NCBI RefSeq assembly: GCF_028368995.1
Contig: NZ_JAQNDL010000002.1
Location: forward strand, 186,001 to 250,000
Reading direction: 5' to 3'
From: Nannocystis bainbridge
GTDB lineage: Bacteria > Myxococcota_A > Polyangia > Nannocystales > Nannocystaceae
Length of the DNA: 64,000 bases
Part shown: positions 35,292 through 42,079 of the stretch, one piece after another
Numbering within the stretch: the stretch's first letter is position 1
How the letters are laid out: every line of letters starts with the position of its first letter
Translations under genes and position numbers: made by a program
The notes under the pieces: model-generated
Databases searched by the model: none
What the model was told of the DNA's origin: nothing
Seen by the model: the letters and a program-made list of their open reading frames with translations, nothing else

Positions 35292-35687
35292 TCAGGGCTC
35301 TAGCCTATCATCCGCGGCACCACCAGGGCCGGACGGCGGGGCAGAAGTTGCACCCCCCGACGCGGCGGCCGGGCGGCCCCACGCAGGATGATGGAGCCGG
35401 ACCCGCTCGCCCGTCGCAGGCAGCGCGACTTGACAGGCGAGGCGACTCGGCCCCGTGAAGCCGAATCGCGCCTCGATCGCGGTCGGCTGCGAGAGGGCCG
35501 CGAGCCCGACCTCGACTTCGACGGCGCAGCTGCGACAGACACCCTCGCCGCGGCAGCTCTGGCCGAGCGGCAAGCGAGCCGTTCGCACGGCGTCGAGCAG
35601 GGTCGGCGGGAGCTCGTCGTCCGCGGCGACGATGTCGGCGACCTCGAGGACGATCTGCCGCGTCGCGGTGAAGAACTCGATCGCCAC
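35292..35687 (-). CDS. [2Fe-2S] ferredoxin
   Basis: Small soluble electron-transfer protein of about 131 residues with the cluster motif CRGEGVCRSC (C-x5-C-x2-C) and a fourth Cys in RLACQ about 30 residues later, the adrenodoxin-type spacing. A Gly/Pro/Ser-rich tail follows. The GTG at 35687 starts directly with the first ferredoxin strand (VAIEFFTATRQIVLEV). A TTG at 35708 would add seven residues. It is immediately upstream of the TamB-like gene with a 3-nt gap, so it heads that operon. A redox protein in a TAM operon is unexpected, and no reductase or oxygenase partner is nearby. Confidence 0.87.
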   Translation of the reverse strand: MAIEFFTATRQIVLEVADIVAADDELPPTLLDAVRTARLPLGQSCRGEGVCRSCAVEVEVGLAALSQPTAIEARFGFTGPSRLACQVALPATGERVRLHHPAWGRPAAASGGATSAPPSGPGGAADDRLEP

Positions 35688-35842
35688 GCGGGATCGAGTG
35701 TGGCCCAATCTCGCGGGACGGCGCTGCTAAATCCGTGGCGCCCGCGAGGGGCGATCCGCGGCGTCGCGTGCTCGCCGCGCGGCGTGCAGGAGGGCGAGCC
35801 TCGGCGCGCTCAGCCGCAGCGGGCGCGGCCGCTTCGCGGCAC

Positions 35843-35879
35843 AAAAAAAGAAGGGCCCGTTCGTGAGAACGGGCCCTTC
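35843..35879 (-). terminator. Rho-independent terminator of the tRNA gene
   Basis: A perfect 12-bp stem (AAGGGCCCGTTC and its complement, 4-nt loop) is followed on the minus strand by seven T. It lies just downstream of the initiator tRNA gene and is the clearest intrinsic terminator in the window. Confidence 0.92.
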
Positions 35880-35884
35880 AAGAG

Positions 35885-35958
35885 TAGCGGGGACGGGATT
35901 TGAACCCATGACCTCCGGGTTATGAGCCCGGCGAGCTACCTGGCTGCTCCACCCCGCA
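35885..35958 (-). tRNA. Initiator tRNA-Met (anticodon CAT)
   Basis: A 74-nt cloverleaf on the minus strand, without an encoded CCA. Acceptor stem TGCGGGG pairs with CCCCGCT, with a mismatch at the 1:72 position. The D stem is GAGC/GCTC. The anticodon stem CCGGG/CCCGG with loop CTCATAA contains the three G:C pairs typical of initiator tRNA. The T arm is ATGGG TTCAAAT CCCGT. An unpaired 1:72 end is the feature recognised by methionyl-tRNA formyltransferase. Here it is T:T rather than the usual C:A. It has its own promoter and terminator. Confidence 0.95.
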
Positions 35959-35970
35959 GCGAGGACTTGC

Positions 35971-35999
35971 CTTGTACTTCTCTGGCGTCGGCGCGTCAA
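35971..35999 (-). promoter_or_regulatory. Sigma-70-type promoter of the tRNA gene
   Basis: On the minus strand, TTGACG (plus-strand 35994-35999), a 17-bp spacer and TACAAG (35971-35976) lie 12 bp before the mature 5' end. This is the best canonical -35/-10 pair in the window. Confidence 0.82.
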
Positions 36000-36101
36000 C
36001 GAAATTGTGTTGGCCCTCGGTCGATTTGGATCTGGGCATGGGGCGAAATCGCGCAGAGAGGGTCTCGAGACAGGGGACAGGCGGGGCCTGGTGGTCCTGA
36101 A

Positions 36102-36665
36102 TCAGCGAATTGGCCCCGGATCGGGCTCGCGGGCGAGGTCGGCGAGGTCGACGCGGACGGGCGAGAGATCCCCGGTACCGTCCGCACGATCCCAGAGGGT
36201 CGCCAGGACGGCGAGCGGCTGATTGACGGCGTCGAGGCGCAAGACGCTCTCCCGCGGCGGCGGGCCCGCGGTGAAGTTGAGGGGGCAGTGGTCGACGCGC
36301 GGGGTGGGGTCGGCGACGGCGACCGGCAGGCCGTGCGAGCGGCAGATCAGCGGGCGCTCGGCGTAGACGGCGCAGGCGCCATCTACGAGGAGGGCGCAGT
36401 GGTGCTGGTGAGCCGGGTCGTCGGCTTGCTCGCGGACCCTGTTCCGAAGGACAGGTGTCCGGACGGACAGGTCGGCCAGCGCGCGACGGATGGGCTCGGC
36501 CTCGGCGGCGTAGACGCCGAAGCGGTGGTGACAGCAGCTGTCGCAGCCCGCGCGACAGGCGAAGGCCGCGGGGGTGCGCGCCTCGGCGGCGGCGAAGTGG
36601 GCGTCGACGCGGCCGCGCAGCTGGACGAGGATGGCCGCGAGGGCAGGTCGGTCCGGGTCGCTCAC
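36102..36665 (-). CDS. YkgJ-family Cys-cluster protein
   Basis: Cytoplasmic protein of 187 residues of the UPF0153/YkgJ type, thought to bind zinc or an iron-sulfur cluster through a conserved Cys set. Visible here are CRAGCDSCCHH (residues about 37-47), HHCALLVDGACAVYAERPLICRSHG and DHCPLNF, the full family signature. The function is not established. The GTG start lies 30 bp after the stop of the DHH phosphoesterase gene on the same strand, so they are probably cotranscribed. Two or three CCTG/CAGG elements (36438, 36452, 36468) are embedded in the middle of the gene, in a region encoding VRTPVLRNRV between the two Cys groups. Confidence 0.88.
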   Translation of the reverse strand: MSDPDRPALAAILVQLRGRVDAHFAAAEARTPAAFACRAGCDSCCHHRFGVYAAEAEPIRRALADLSVRTPVLRNRVREQADDPAHQHHCALLVDGACAVYAERPLICRSHGLPVAVADPTPRVDHCPLNFTAGPPPRESVLRLDAVNQPLAVLATLWDRADGTGDLSPVRVDLADLAREPDPGPIR

Positions 36666-36695
36666 GCAGGCGACGGGATACCAGAGGCCGCGGGC

Positions 36696-37700
36696 TCAGG
36701 CGCCGGAATGCGCGCGCGCGGCCGTGAGGGGGGCGGCGGGCCGGCTGCTGCGGAGCGTGGCGGTGATGGCGCGCTGGACGGCGACGGCGCGGTCCTCGTC
36801 GTCGGCGGCGAAGGTGCAGCCGGCGACGTAGGGGTGGCCGCCGCCGCCGTGCGGCTCGAGCAGCGCGGCCATGCTGTGCTCGCGAGCGTCGCGCGGGAGC
36901 CAGGGGTTGTAACCGGCGGTCAGCTTGATCCGGCGGTCGGGGCCGCGGGTGAGGGCGACGACGTAGCGGATCCGCGGGTGGTGGTAGTACGGGATGAACT
37001 TGTTGTAAGCGCGGACCGGCTGGTCGATGAGGCTGTAATGAAGGACGTCGCCCTCGACCACGGCGGTCTCGCCGATCAGCCGGATGTCGTGGCGGTTCTG
37101 CTCGAGCCGCGGGCGCAGGAGGGCCTGGACGTAGTCGGCGGCGGCCAGGCCCGCGAGCGAGCAGACGAGCAGGTCGTGGATGAAGCGCTCGCCGAGCTCG
37201 CGGTCGTGGTTGTTCTCGACGAAGGTCATCAGCAGCAGCGCCGGTTCGGTCAGCTCGACCGGCATGCGCGGGTCGGGGAAGGCGGCGCTGTCGATGATCT
37301 CGGCCCAGCGGATCAACTCCGCGTGGGCCGACAGGTCGCAGGCGAACCGCTCGCGCACGACGCGGGCCAGATAGCCGGCGCAGCTGCTTGCGGTCGGGTC
37401 GTGGAACTTCTGGCCGCTGGTGTCGGCGAGGAAATGTTCGCGGTCGCCGGGCAGCTGGAAGGCGCTGGCGTGGTGGTCGAAGTACCAGGCGAGCCGCGGA
37501 TCCTGGCTGTAGCGAAAGTCGACGCTGGCGACGTCGTCGGCCTCGAAGTCTTCGGGGTCGTAGGGGTCGCCAGGCCGGTGATCCTTGGGGATCAGGCGGC
37601 AGGGGCGGGGGCCATGGCGCTGGCGATCGAAGGCGGCGAACAGCGCGGCCGAGGCGGCGCCGTCGAAGCACCAGCCGTGATGGAGGATATGAACCGCCAT
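36696..37700 (-). CDS. DHH-family phosphoesterase
   Basis: Protein of 334 residues of the DHH/DHHA1 superfamily. The N-terminal metal-site motifs are HHGWCFDGAASAALFAAF (the family's HxxxDGxxSA) and YFDHHASAF, the DHH box proper. The C-terminal DHHA1 part carries EPHGGGGHPYVAGC, the substrate-binding glycine loop. Members cleave phosphodiester or phosphoanhydride bonds (cyclic dinucleotides, nano-RNA, exopolyphosphate); which one applies here cannot be told. The ATG at 37700 is fixed by TATAAG 9 nt upstream. The glutamine-amidotransferase-like gene ends 46 bp before it, and a YkgJ-family gene follows. Confidence 0.87.
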   Translation of the reverse strand: MAVHILHHGWCFDGAASAALFAAFDRQRHGPRPCRLIPKDHRPGDPYDPEDFEADDVASVDFRYSQDPRLAWYFDHHASAFQLPGDREHFLADTSGQKFHDPTASSCAGYLARVVRERFACDLSAHAELIRWAEIIDSAAFPDPRMPVELTEPALLLMTFVENNHDRELGERFIHDLLVCSLAGLAAADYVQALLRPRLEQNRHDIRLIGETAVVEGDVLHYSLIDQPVRAYNKFIPYYHHPRIRYVVALTRGPDRRIKLTAGYNPWLPRDAREHSMAALLEPHGGGGHPYVAGCTFAADDEDRAVAVQRAITATLRSSRPAAPLTAARAHSGA

Positions 37701-37715
37701 GCGGCGGCCCTTATA
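37698..37715 (-). promoter_or_regulatory. Leaderless-type -10 box TATAAG
   Basis: TATAAG (plus-strand 37710-37715) lies 9 nt before the ATG of the DHH gene, isolated in pure G/C sequence. Confidence 0.5.
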
Positions 37716-37746
37716 CCGGCGGCGTCCGGCGCCGTCTCCAAAGCGG

Positions 37747-38622
37747 CTATTCGTCGCGCTCGACCTGGCCGGGCTGGCGCGCGTGGAGCGTGAAGATCCC
37801 CTCGGGCAGGCGGCGCAGCTCGGCGCCCTCGGGCGCGGGCGGCAGGTCCGCCGGGCCATCGTCGTGGATCAGCAGGGAGGCCTGGACCCGCGATTCGGGG
37901 CCGTGGGCGAGGGTCCGCCGCGAGCCGGCCGGGGCCGGGGCGTCGGCCACGAGCAGCCGGCCGCCGCGGTGGATCACGCCGACGGTGCGGCCGTCGCAGA
38001 CGAACAGGTTGAGCCGGGCGGGACGGCCGAGCATGTCGTCGAGGGTGGCGAGGGCGCGGCGGATCTGCGGCGGGGCGACGTATGGTTTGTTCAGGTCGCC
38101 GGTGGCGTGGAGGGCGGCGAGGAAGCCGAACACGACCAACTCGCGGTCGCCCGAGTGGGTGAGGGCCCGCTGCAAGAAGTCGGGCAGGGAGGCCTTGAGG
38201 CGGTCGCGGAGGGCGTCGCCGGGGTCGTCGGCGACGGCCAGGGCGCCCTCGGCCCGCACGCCGAGCCAGCGCTGGAAGCGGGCCAGGCCGAGGCGCGGCA
38301 CGGGGATGTCCTCGGAGCCAGGTCCCGAGGCCGCGAAGGCGTGGGCGGCGAGGGTGGTCTGGCTCGGCGCACGCAAGAAATCGGCGATGAAGTCGGCGCG
38401 CAGCTCGCGGACCACGGGACGCGACTGCACGAGGGTCTCGCTGCCCTGCACGCCGCCGACGCTCCAGGCCCGCACGAGCGCCGGGTCGACCGGAGGCCCG
38501 TCGTCGGCGATGAAGCCGTGGCCCTCGCAGCAGCGCGACAGCACTCCGGCCAACCAACTCGCAGGCACCCCACGACCGTCCGGATTGCCGTGCACAAGCG
38601 CAAACAGGGCTACGTTATCCAC
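37747..38622 (-). CDS. Class II glutamine-amidotransferase-like protein
   Basis: Soluble protein of 291 residues whose layout recalls class II glutamine amidotransferases (Ntn hydrolases). An N-terminal strand ALFALVHGNPDG is followed by HGFIADDGPP, SRPVVRELRADF, an AHAFAA strand, a long helix pair, then LNLFVCDGRTVGVIHRGG, the place where the family has LN..DG. The catalytic Cys2 of true amidotransferases is absent: the chain begins MDNV. It is either a non-catalytic relative or a distant fold-mate, and I hold this loosely. The GTG start is supported by TATGAT 6 nt upstream. A GATG/CAGG pair 14 bp apart (38305, 38319) lies inside the gene. It precedes the DHH gene by 46 bp. Confidence 0.6.
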   Translation of the reverse strand: MDNVALFALVHGNPDGRGVPASWLAGVLSRCCEGHGFIADDGPPVDPALVRAWSVGGVQGSETLVQSRPVVRELRADFIADFLRAPSQTTLAAHAFAASGPGSEDIPVPRLGLARFQRWLGVRAEGALAVADDPGDALRDRLKASLPDFLQRALTHSGDRELVVFGFLAALHATGDLNKPYVAPPQIRRALATLDDMLGRPARLNLFVCDGRTVGVIHRGGRLLVADAPAPAGSRRTLAHGPESRVQASLLIHDDGPADLPPAPEGAELRRLPEGIFTLHARQPGQVERDE

Positions 38623-38634
38623 GTTCCGATCATA
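38620..38634 (-). promoter_or_regulatory. Leaderless-type -10 box TATGAT
   Basis: TATGAT (plus-strand 38629-38634) lies 6 nt before the GTG at 38622. It is nearly the consensus -10 hexamer. Confidence 0.6.
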
Positions 38635-39034
38635 GCGAGGGGGGGGCGCAGGGACCAGTGCGACGGCGACGGGTCCGCGTCACAGCGGGGCCACGCGCAC
38701 ACCGCCCCGCGCGGCGATGCATCGGCGCAGAGTCCGAACGCGGCGGAGGGGCGATCACGAGGGCTTTGCAGAGGTCGCCGTGGGACTCTCGCAGCGTCGG
38801 CTCGGTCGCTGCCGGGGTGACGCACGCCAAGTGCGAGATCGCCTGTCGAGGACGGGAAAAACACCCTGGGAGGCCGCGAGAATCGACGGGGGCAGGCGTA
38901 TACAGGCACGAATTCGCCTGTTGGGACCGTTGGCGACGATTGCGCCGAAAACTCGCGTGGAGGTAGGTATCGGTGTGAAAATGCTTGCCCGGGGGGTTGC
39001 CGCCGAACGCGGCTTGATCTCAGAATGTGCGCGC
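38623..39034. other. Intergenic, 412 bp, divergent control region
   Basis: Separates the divergent amidotransferase-like and RodZ-like genes. No gene seen. From 38860 to 38990 it is AT-richer than its surroundings and holds an inverted repeat CAGGCG / CGCCTG (38893-38898 and 38915-38920) flanking a TATACA at 38899-38904, a plausible promoter with operator for the RodZ-like gene. Confidence 0.5.
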
Positions 39035-39721
39035 ATGCGAGTTCCCACGGGCCGCCTCCGGATCGTCAGCACCCAACCCACCGAGGGCGCCGAGGTGCAT
39101 GAGGGACCGCCGTCGCCGGGCCGTTACATCCGGGAGGCGCGACAGCGCCGGGGGATAAGCGTCGAGCAGCTCGCGCTCGAGACCAAGATCCCTCGCCCCA
39201 GCCTCGAGGCGCTCGAGGACGATCGGTTCAGCGCGTTGCCCGGGCCAGTGTTCGTCCGCGGGTTCTTCCGCTGCTGCGCGCGCTCGCTGAGCCTCGACTC
39301 CGACACCGTCGCCGGGTTGCTCCACGACCACCTGCACGCCCAGAAGGCGGGCGCGCAGCGAGGGACGCGGCGCCCCGTGGCCCACTCGGCCAATCATCGA
39401 GCGTCGGCGCCGGTCCAGGCGATCGGCGGCCCGCGCAGGCCGGCTCGCGCCGAGGGTGCGAAGTCGAAGCCGGCCACGGAGTCCGCCCCGCGTCCGGCGG
39501 CGCTGGCAGCGGCCCCCGTGGCTGCCGCAGAGTCGGGCCCGAACGTGGTGTTCGAGGCGGTCCATCGCTTCGGCGTCCAGTCGCTCGACATGCTGCGCGC
39601 GCTCAACCGGATCCCGCAGAGCCGCACGCTGATGTGGATCGCGGTGTGCCTGGTGATCGCCGTGATCGCGGTGACGGCCTTTGCGCTGTCCGGCGGACAG
39701 GTGACCCCGCCGCACTCCTGA
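39035..39721 (+). CDS. RodZ-like helix-turn-helix membrane protein, short form
   Basis: Protein of 228 residues with the RodZ plan but truncated. The N-terminal HTH_25 domain (GRYIREARQRRGISVEQLAL, IPRPSLEALEDDRFSALPGP, FVRGFFRCCARSLSLD) is followed by an Ala/Pro/Arg linker and a single membrane segment near the C-terminus (LMWIAVCLVIAVIAVTAFAL). Only about a dozen residues follow, so the periplasmic domain of standard RodZ is missing. RodZ ties MreB to the elongasome, and this shorter form may be cytoplasmic-facing only. The start is uncertain: an ATG at 38981 is in frame and preceded by TATCGG. The ATG at 39035 is the conservative choice. Confidence 0.75.
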   Translation: MRVPTGRLRIVSTQPTEGAEVHEGPPSPGRYIREARQRRGISVEQLALETKIPRPSLEALEDDRFSALPGPVFVRGFFRCCARSLSLDSDTVAGLLHDHLHAQKAGAQRGTRRPVAHSANHRASAPVQAIGGPRRPARAEGAKSKPATESAPRPAALAAAPVAAAESGPNVVFEAVHRFGVQSLDMLRALNRIPQSRTLMWIAVCLVIAVIAVTAFALSGGQVTPPHS

Positions 39722-39877
39722 TGCCTCGAGTCGTCGCGCCCCCTCCTTACTTAAGGAAGAGGCAGTGACGCTCGACGCTGCGGTCGCGTGAACTCCGGCG
39801 TAAGGCGGTCAAATCGTGGCGAAGACCCGTGACACGCGGTTTGGGCACGGATTGGCGCCTGCTCGTGGACGGTTGCG

Positions 39878-39895
39878 TATAGTGGCCCCCGCATG
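39878..39895 (+). promoter_or_regulatory. Leaderless-type -10 box TATAGT
   Basis: TATAGT (39878-39883) lies 9 nt before the mgtE ATG. A TTGGCG at 39852 is 20 bp upstream of it, a rather long spacer. Confidence 0.6.
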
Positions 39896-41251
39896 ACGCC
39901 GGCGCTCAACCAAAACGATCTGGCGCGGCTGGTCCATGCGGGCGATCCGCGGCGGGTCGCGCGGGCGCTCGCGCGGCTGGACGCCGTACAGATCGCGGCG
40001 TACCTCGACAACTTCGAGCCGCACGAGCAGGACCTGGTGTTCCAGGCGCTGCCCGCGGAGCGGCGGCCGCAGGTGCTGGCGGCGATGCGCTACGAGGTGG
40101 CGGCGGAGCTGATCGGCAGGCGGGCGCCCGAAGAGGCGGCCGGGATGCTCGGCGACATCCAGGAAGATGACGCGGCCGACATCCTGGGCCGCGTCGACGA
40201 GGGCAAGCTGCGCGAGATCCTGGCGCACTACGGCGACGAGGACGCGCATGCGCTCGAGGAGCTGCTGGCGTACGGCGAGCGCACCGCGGGCGGCATCATG
40301 TCGCCCGAGGTCTTCTCGATCCACCACGACGTGACGATCGCGGAGGCGACCCGGATGGTGCAGACGGCGGACGACCTGCCGCAGCACGTCCACTACCTCT
40401 ATGTCGTCGACGAGCACGACCGCCTGGTCGGGGTGATCGGGCTGCGTCAGCTGGTGCGCAGCAAGCCGGACATGCCGATTCACGCGGTGATGACGACCGA
40501 GCTGGTGTCCGTGACGGCCGAGACAGATCAGGAGCAGGTCGCCGAGCTGGTGAGCCGCTACGACCTGGTCGGCATCCCGGTGGTCGACGACCAGCGGCGG
40601 CTGCTCGGCGTGATCACGATCGACGACATCCTCGACGTCGTCCGCGAAGAGGCGACCGAGGACATCCTGAAGATGGCGGGCGCGGGCCAGATGATGGTCG
40701 AGACCCGCACCTTCTCGGCCAGCTTCCGCGCCCGCATGCCCTGGCTCCTGGCGGCGGCGGCGGGCGGGCTGCTGGTGGCGGCGTCGCTGCAGGGCTTCGA
40801 GGGGGCGCTGCAGTCGGTGCCGGCGCTGGCGCTGTTCATGCCGGTGGTCGCCGGGATGGGCGGCAACGTCGGCACGCAGAGCTCGACGATCGTCGTTCGC
40901 GGCCTGGCGGTCGGCTACGTCGAGACCAATCGGCTCGGCCGGCTGGTGCTCCGCGAGGTGGGGCTCGGCGCGACGCTCGGCGCGCTCTACGGCACCGGGA
41001 TCGCGGTCGCGGCGCCGTTCGTCGGCGCGACCAGCAGCGATCCGGTCCACCTCGGCGCGGTCATCACCCTGGGGATGATGGGCAGCATGATGATCGCGGC
41101 GGCCGTGGGCACCAGCGTGCCCCTGCTCATGAACCGGCTCAACATCGACCCGGCGGTGGCGACGGGGCCGTTCGTGACGACCTCGGTCGACATCCTGGGC
41201 CTGCTCTTCTACTTCTGGCTGGCGACGGTGCTGCTCGGAATCTCCGGCTGA
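39893..41251 (+). CDS. mgtE: MgtE-family magnesium transporter
   Basis: Inner-membrane Mg2+ channel/transporter of 452 residues. In order: an N-terminal superhelical domain (about 1-125, repeats such as LPAERRPQVLAAM and EAAGMLGDIQEDDAADIL), two CBS domains (about 130-255; VHYLYVVDEHDRLVGVIGL and YDLVGIPVVDDQRRLLGVIT), a plug helix, and five membrane helices. The pore signature VVAGMGGNVGTQSSTIVVRG and the DPAVATGPFVTTSVDILG helix are present. The CBS and N-domains close the pore at high cytosolic Mg2+. Its length and domain order are those of the family. recO follows 27 bp downstream on the same strand. Confidence 0.95.
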   Translation: MTPALNQNDLARLVHAGDPRRVARALARLDAVQIAAYLDNFEPHEQDLVFQALPAERRPQVLAAMRYEVAAELIGRRAPEEAAGMLGDIQEDDAADILGRVDEGKLREILAHYGDEDAHALEELLAYGERTAGGIMSPEVFSIHHDVTIAEATRMVQTADDLPQHVHYLYVVDEHDRLVGVIGLRQLVRSKPDMPIHAVMTTELVSVTAETDQEQVAELVSRYDLVGIPVVDDQRRLLGVITIDDILDVVREEATEDILKMAGAGQMMVETRTFSASFRARMPWLLAAAAGGLLVAASLQGFEGALQSVPALALFMPVVAGMGGNVGTQSSTIVVRGLAVGYVETNRLGRLVLREVGLGATLGALYGTGIAVAAPFVGATSSDPVHLGAVITLGMMGSMMIAAAVGTSVPLLMNRLNIDPAVATGPFVTTSVDILGLLFYFWLATVLLGISG

Positions 41252-41278
41252 CCGCGGCGGTTGTCCCCGAACTCGCGC

Positions 41279-42046
41279 ATGCAGTCGCAACCAACGCCCG
41301 CGGTCATCCTCCGCACGCGCCCGCTCGGCGAGGCGGACCTGATCGCGATCGTGCTGACGCCGGAGCAAGGCAAGCTCGAGACGGCGGCGGCGCGGGCCCG
41401 CAACTCGAAGAAGCGGTTCGCCGGCGGGCTGTCGCCGGGGATGCGCGGGGTGGCGGCGATCGCTCGCGGGCGCGGGGCGCTGCTGCGGCTGGAGAGCTTC
41501 GACGCGACCGCCGCGCACGCGCCGGTCGGCGCCGACCTGACGCGCTTCGCCTATGTGGCCTACCTCTGCGAGCTGACCGACGAGCTGGTGCTGGCGCGCC
41601 ACCCTGACCCGGAGCTGTTCGCGGCCCTGTGTCTGGCGCTCGAGCAGATCATCGCCGGGGCGCCGCAGGCGCTGCATCTGCGGCAGTACGAGCTGGCGCT
41701 GCTGCGCTGCCTGGGGCTGTCGCCGGCGCTGACGCGCTGCTGCGTGTGCGGGGTCGAGGTCGAGGTCGAGGGCGACGGCAGCGCGGCGTTCGACGGGCCG
41801 CGCGGCGGGGTGCTGTGCCTGGAGCACGAGCGCGGGGCGCCGCGGCTGCCGACCGCTGCGCTGGCGGCGATCCACCACCTCGAGTCGGGCGGCGATCCGG
41901 CGGCGCTGGCCTCGGCCCCGCCGGCGCTGCGCCGGGCGGTGCGTGACGCGATCCAGTCGATCGTCCGCTCACACCTGCGGCGCCCGCTGCACGCGCAGGC
42001 CTTCTTCGCGGCGCTGCCGCGCGACGCCGGCGCGGAGGGGGTGTAG
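41279..42046 (+). CDS. recO: DNA repair protein RecO
   Basis: RecO mediates loading of RecA on SSB-coated gaps in the RecFOR pathway and anneals single strands. At 255 residues it has normal length. The N-terminal OB domain reads AVILRTRPLGEADLIAIVLT, EQGKLETAAARARNSKKRFA and then GRGALLRLESFDA. The helical part has YVAYLCELTDELV and LRQYELALLRCLGLSPAL. The zinc site is partly kept, with CCVCG and a later GGVLCLEH. The ATG at 41279 is used; a TTG 18 nt upstream would lengthen it into the mgtE-recO gap. It is probably cotranscribed with mgtE. Confidence 0.92.
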   Translation: MQSQPTPAVILRTRPLGEADLIAIVLTPEQGKLETAAARARNSKKRFAGGLSPGMRGVAAIARGRGALLRLESFDATAAHAPVGADLTRFAYVAYLCELTDELVLARHPDPELFAALCLALEQIIAGAPQALHLRQYELALLRCLGLSPALTRCCVCGVEVEVEGDGSAAFDGPRGGVLCLEHERGAPRLPTAALAAIHHLESGGDPAALASAPPALRRAVRDAIQSIVRSHLRRPLHAQAFFAALPRDAGAEGV

Positions 42047-42063
42047 GTGCCGCGCGGCTGTGT

Positions 42064-42079
42064 TAGGGTCCCGCCGATG
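42064..42079 (+). promoter_or_regulatory. Leaderless-type -10 box TAGGGT
   Basis: TAGGGT (42064-42069) lies 7 nt before the ATG at 42077, identical in box and spacing to the site at 21003. It overlaps no coding sequence and follows recO by 17 bp. Confidence 0.6.

Noticed and set aside
25184..35303. Plus-strand open frames of 1419 and 1580 codons
   Set aside because: They are antisense to the BamA-like and TamB-like genes. The translation is low-complexity Ala/Val/Glu/Asp sequence, a by-product of third-position GC.
39740..39760. Small inverted repeat CCTTACTTAAGG after the RodZ-like gene as a terminator
   Set aside because: The stem is very short and lacks a T-tract. It was too weak to list as a feature.
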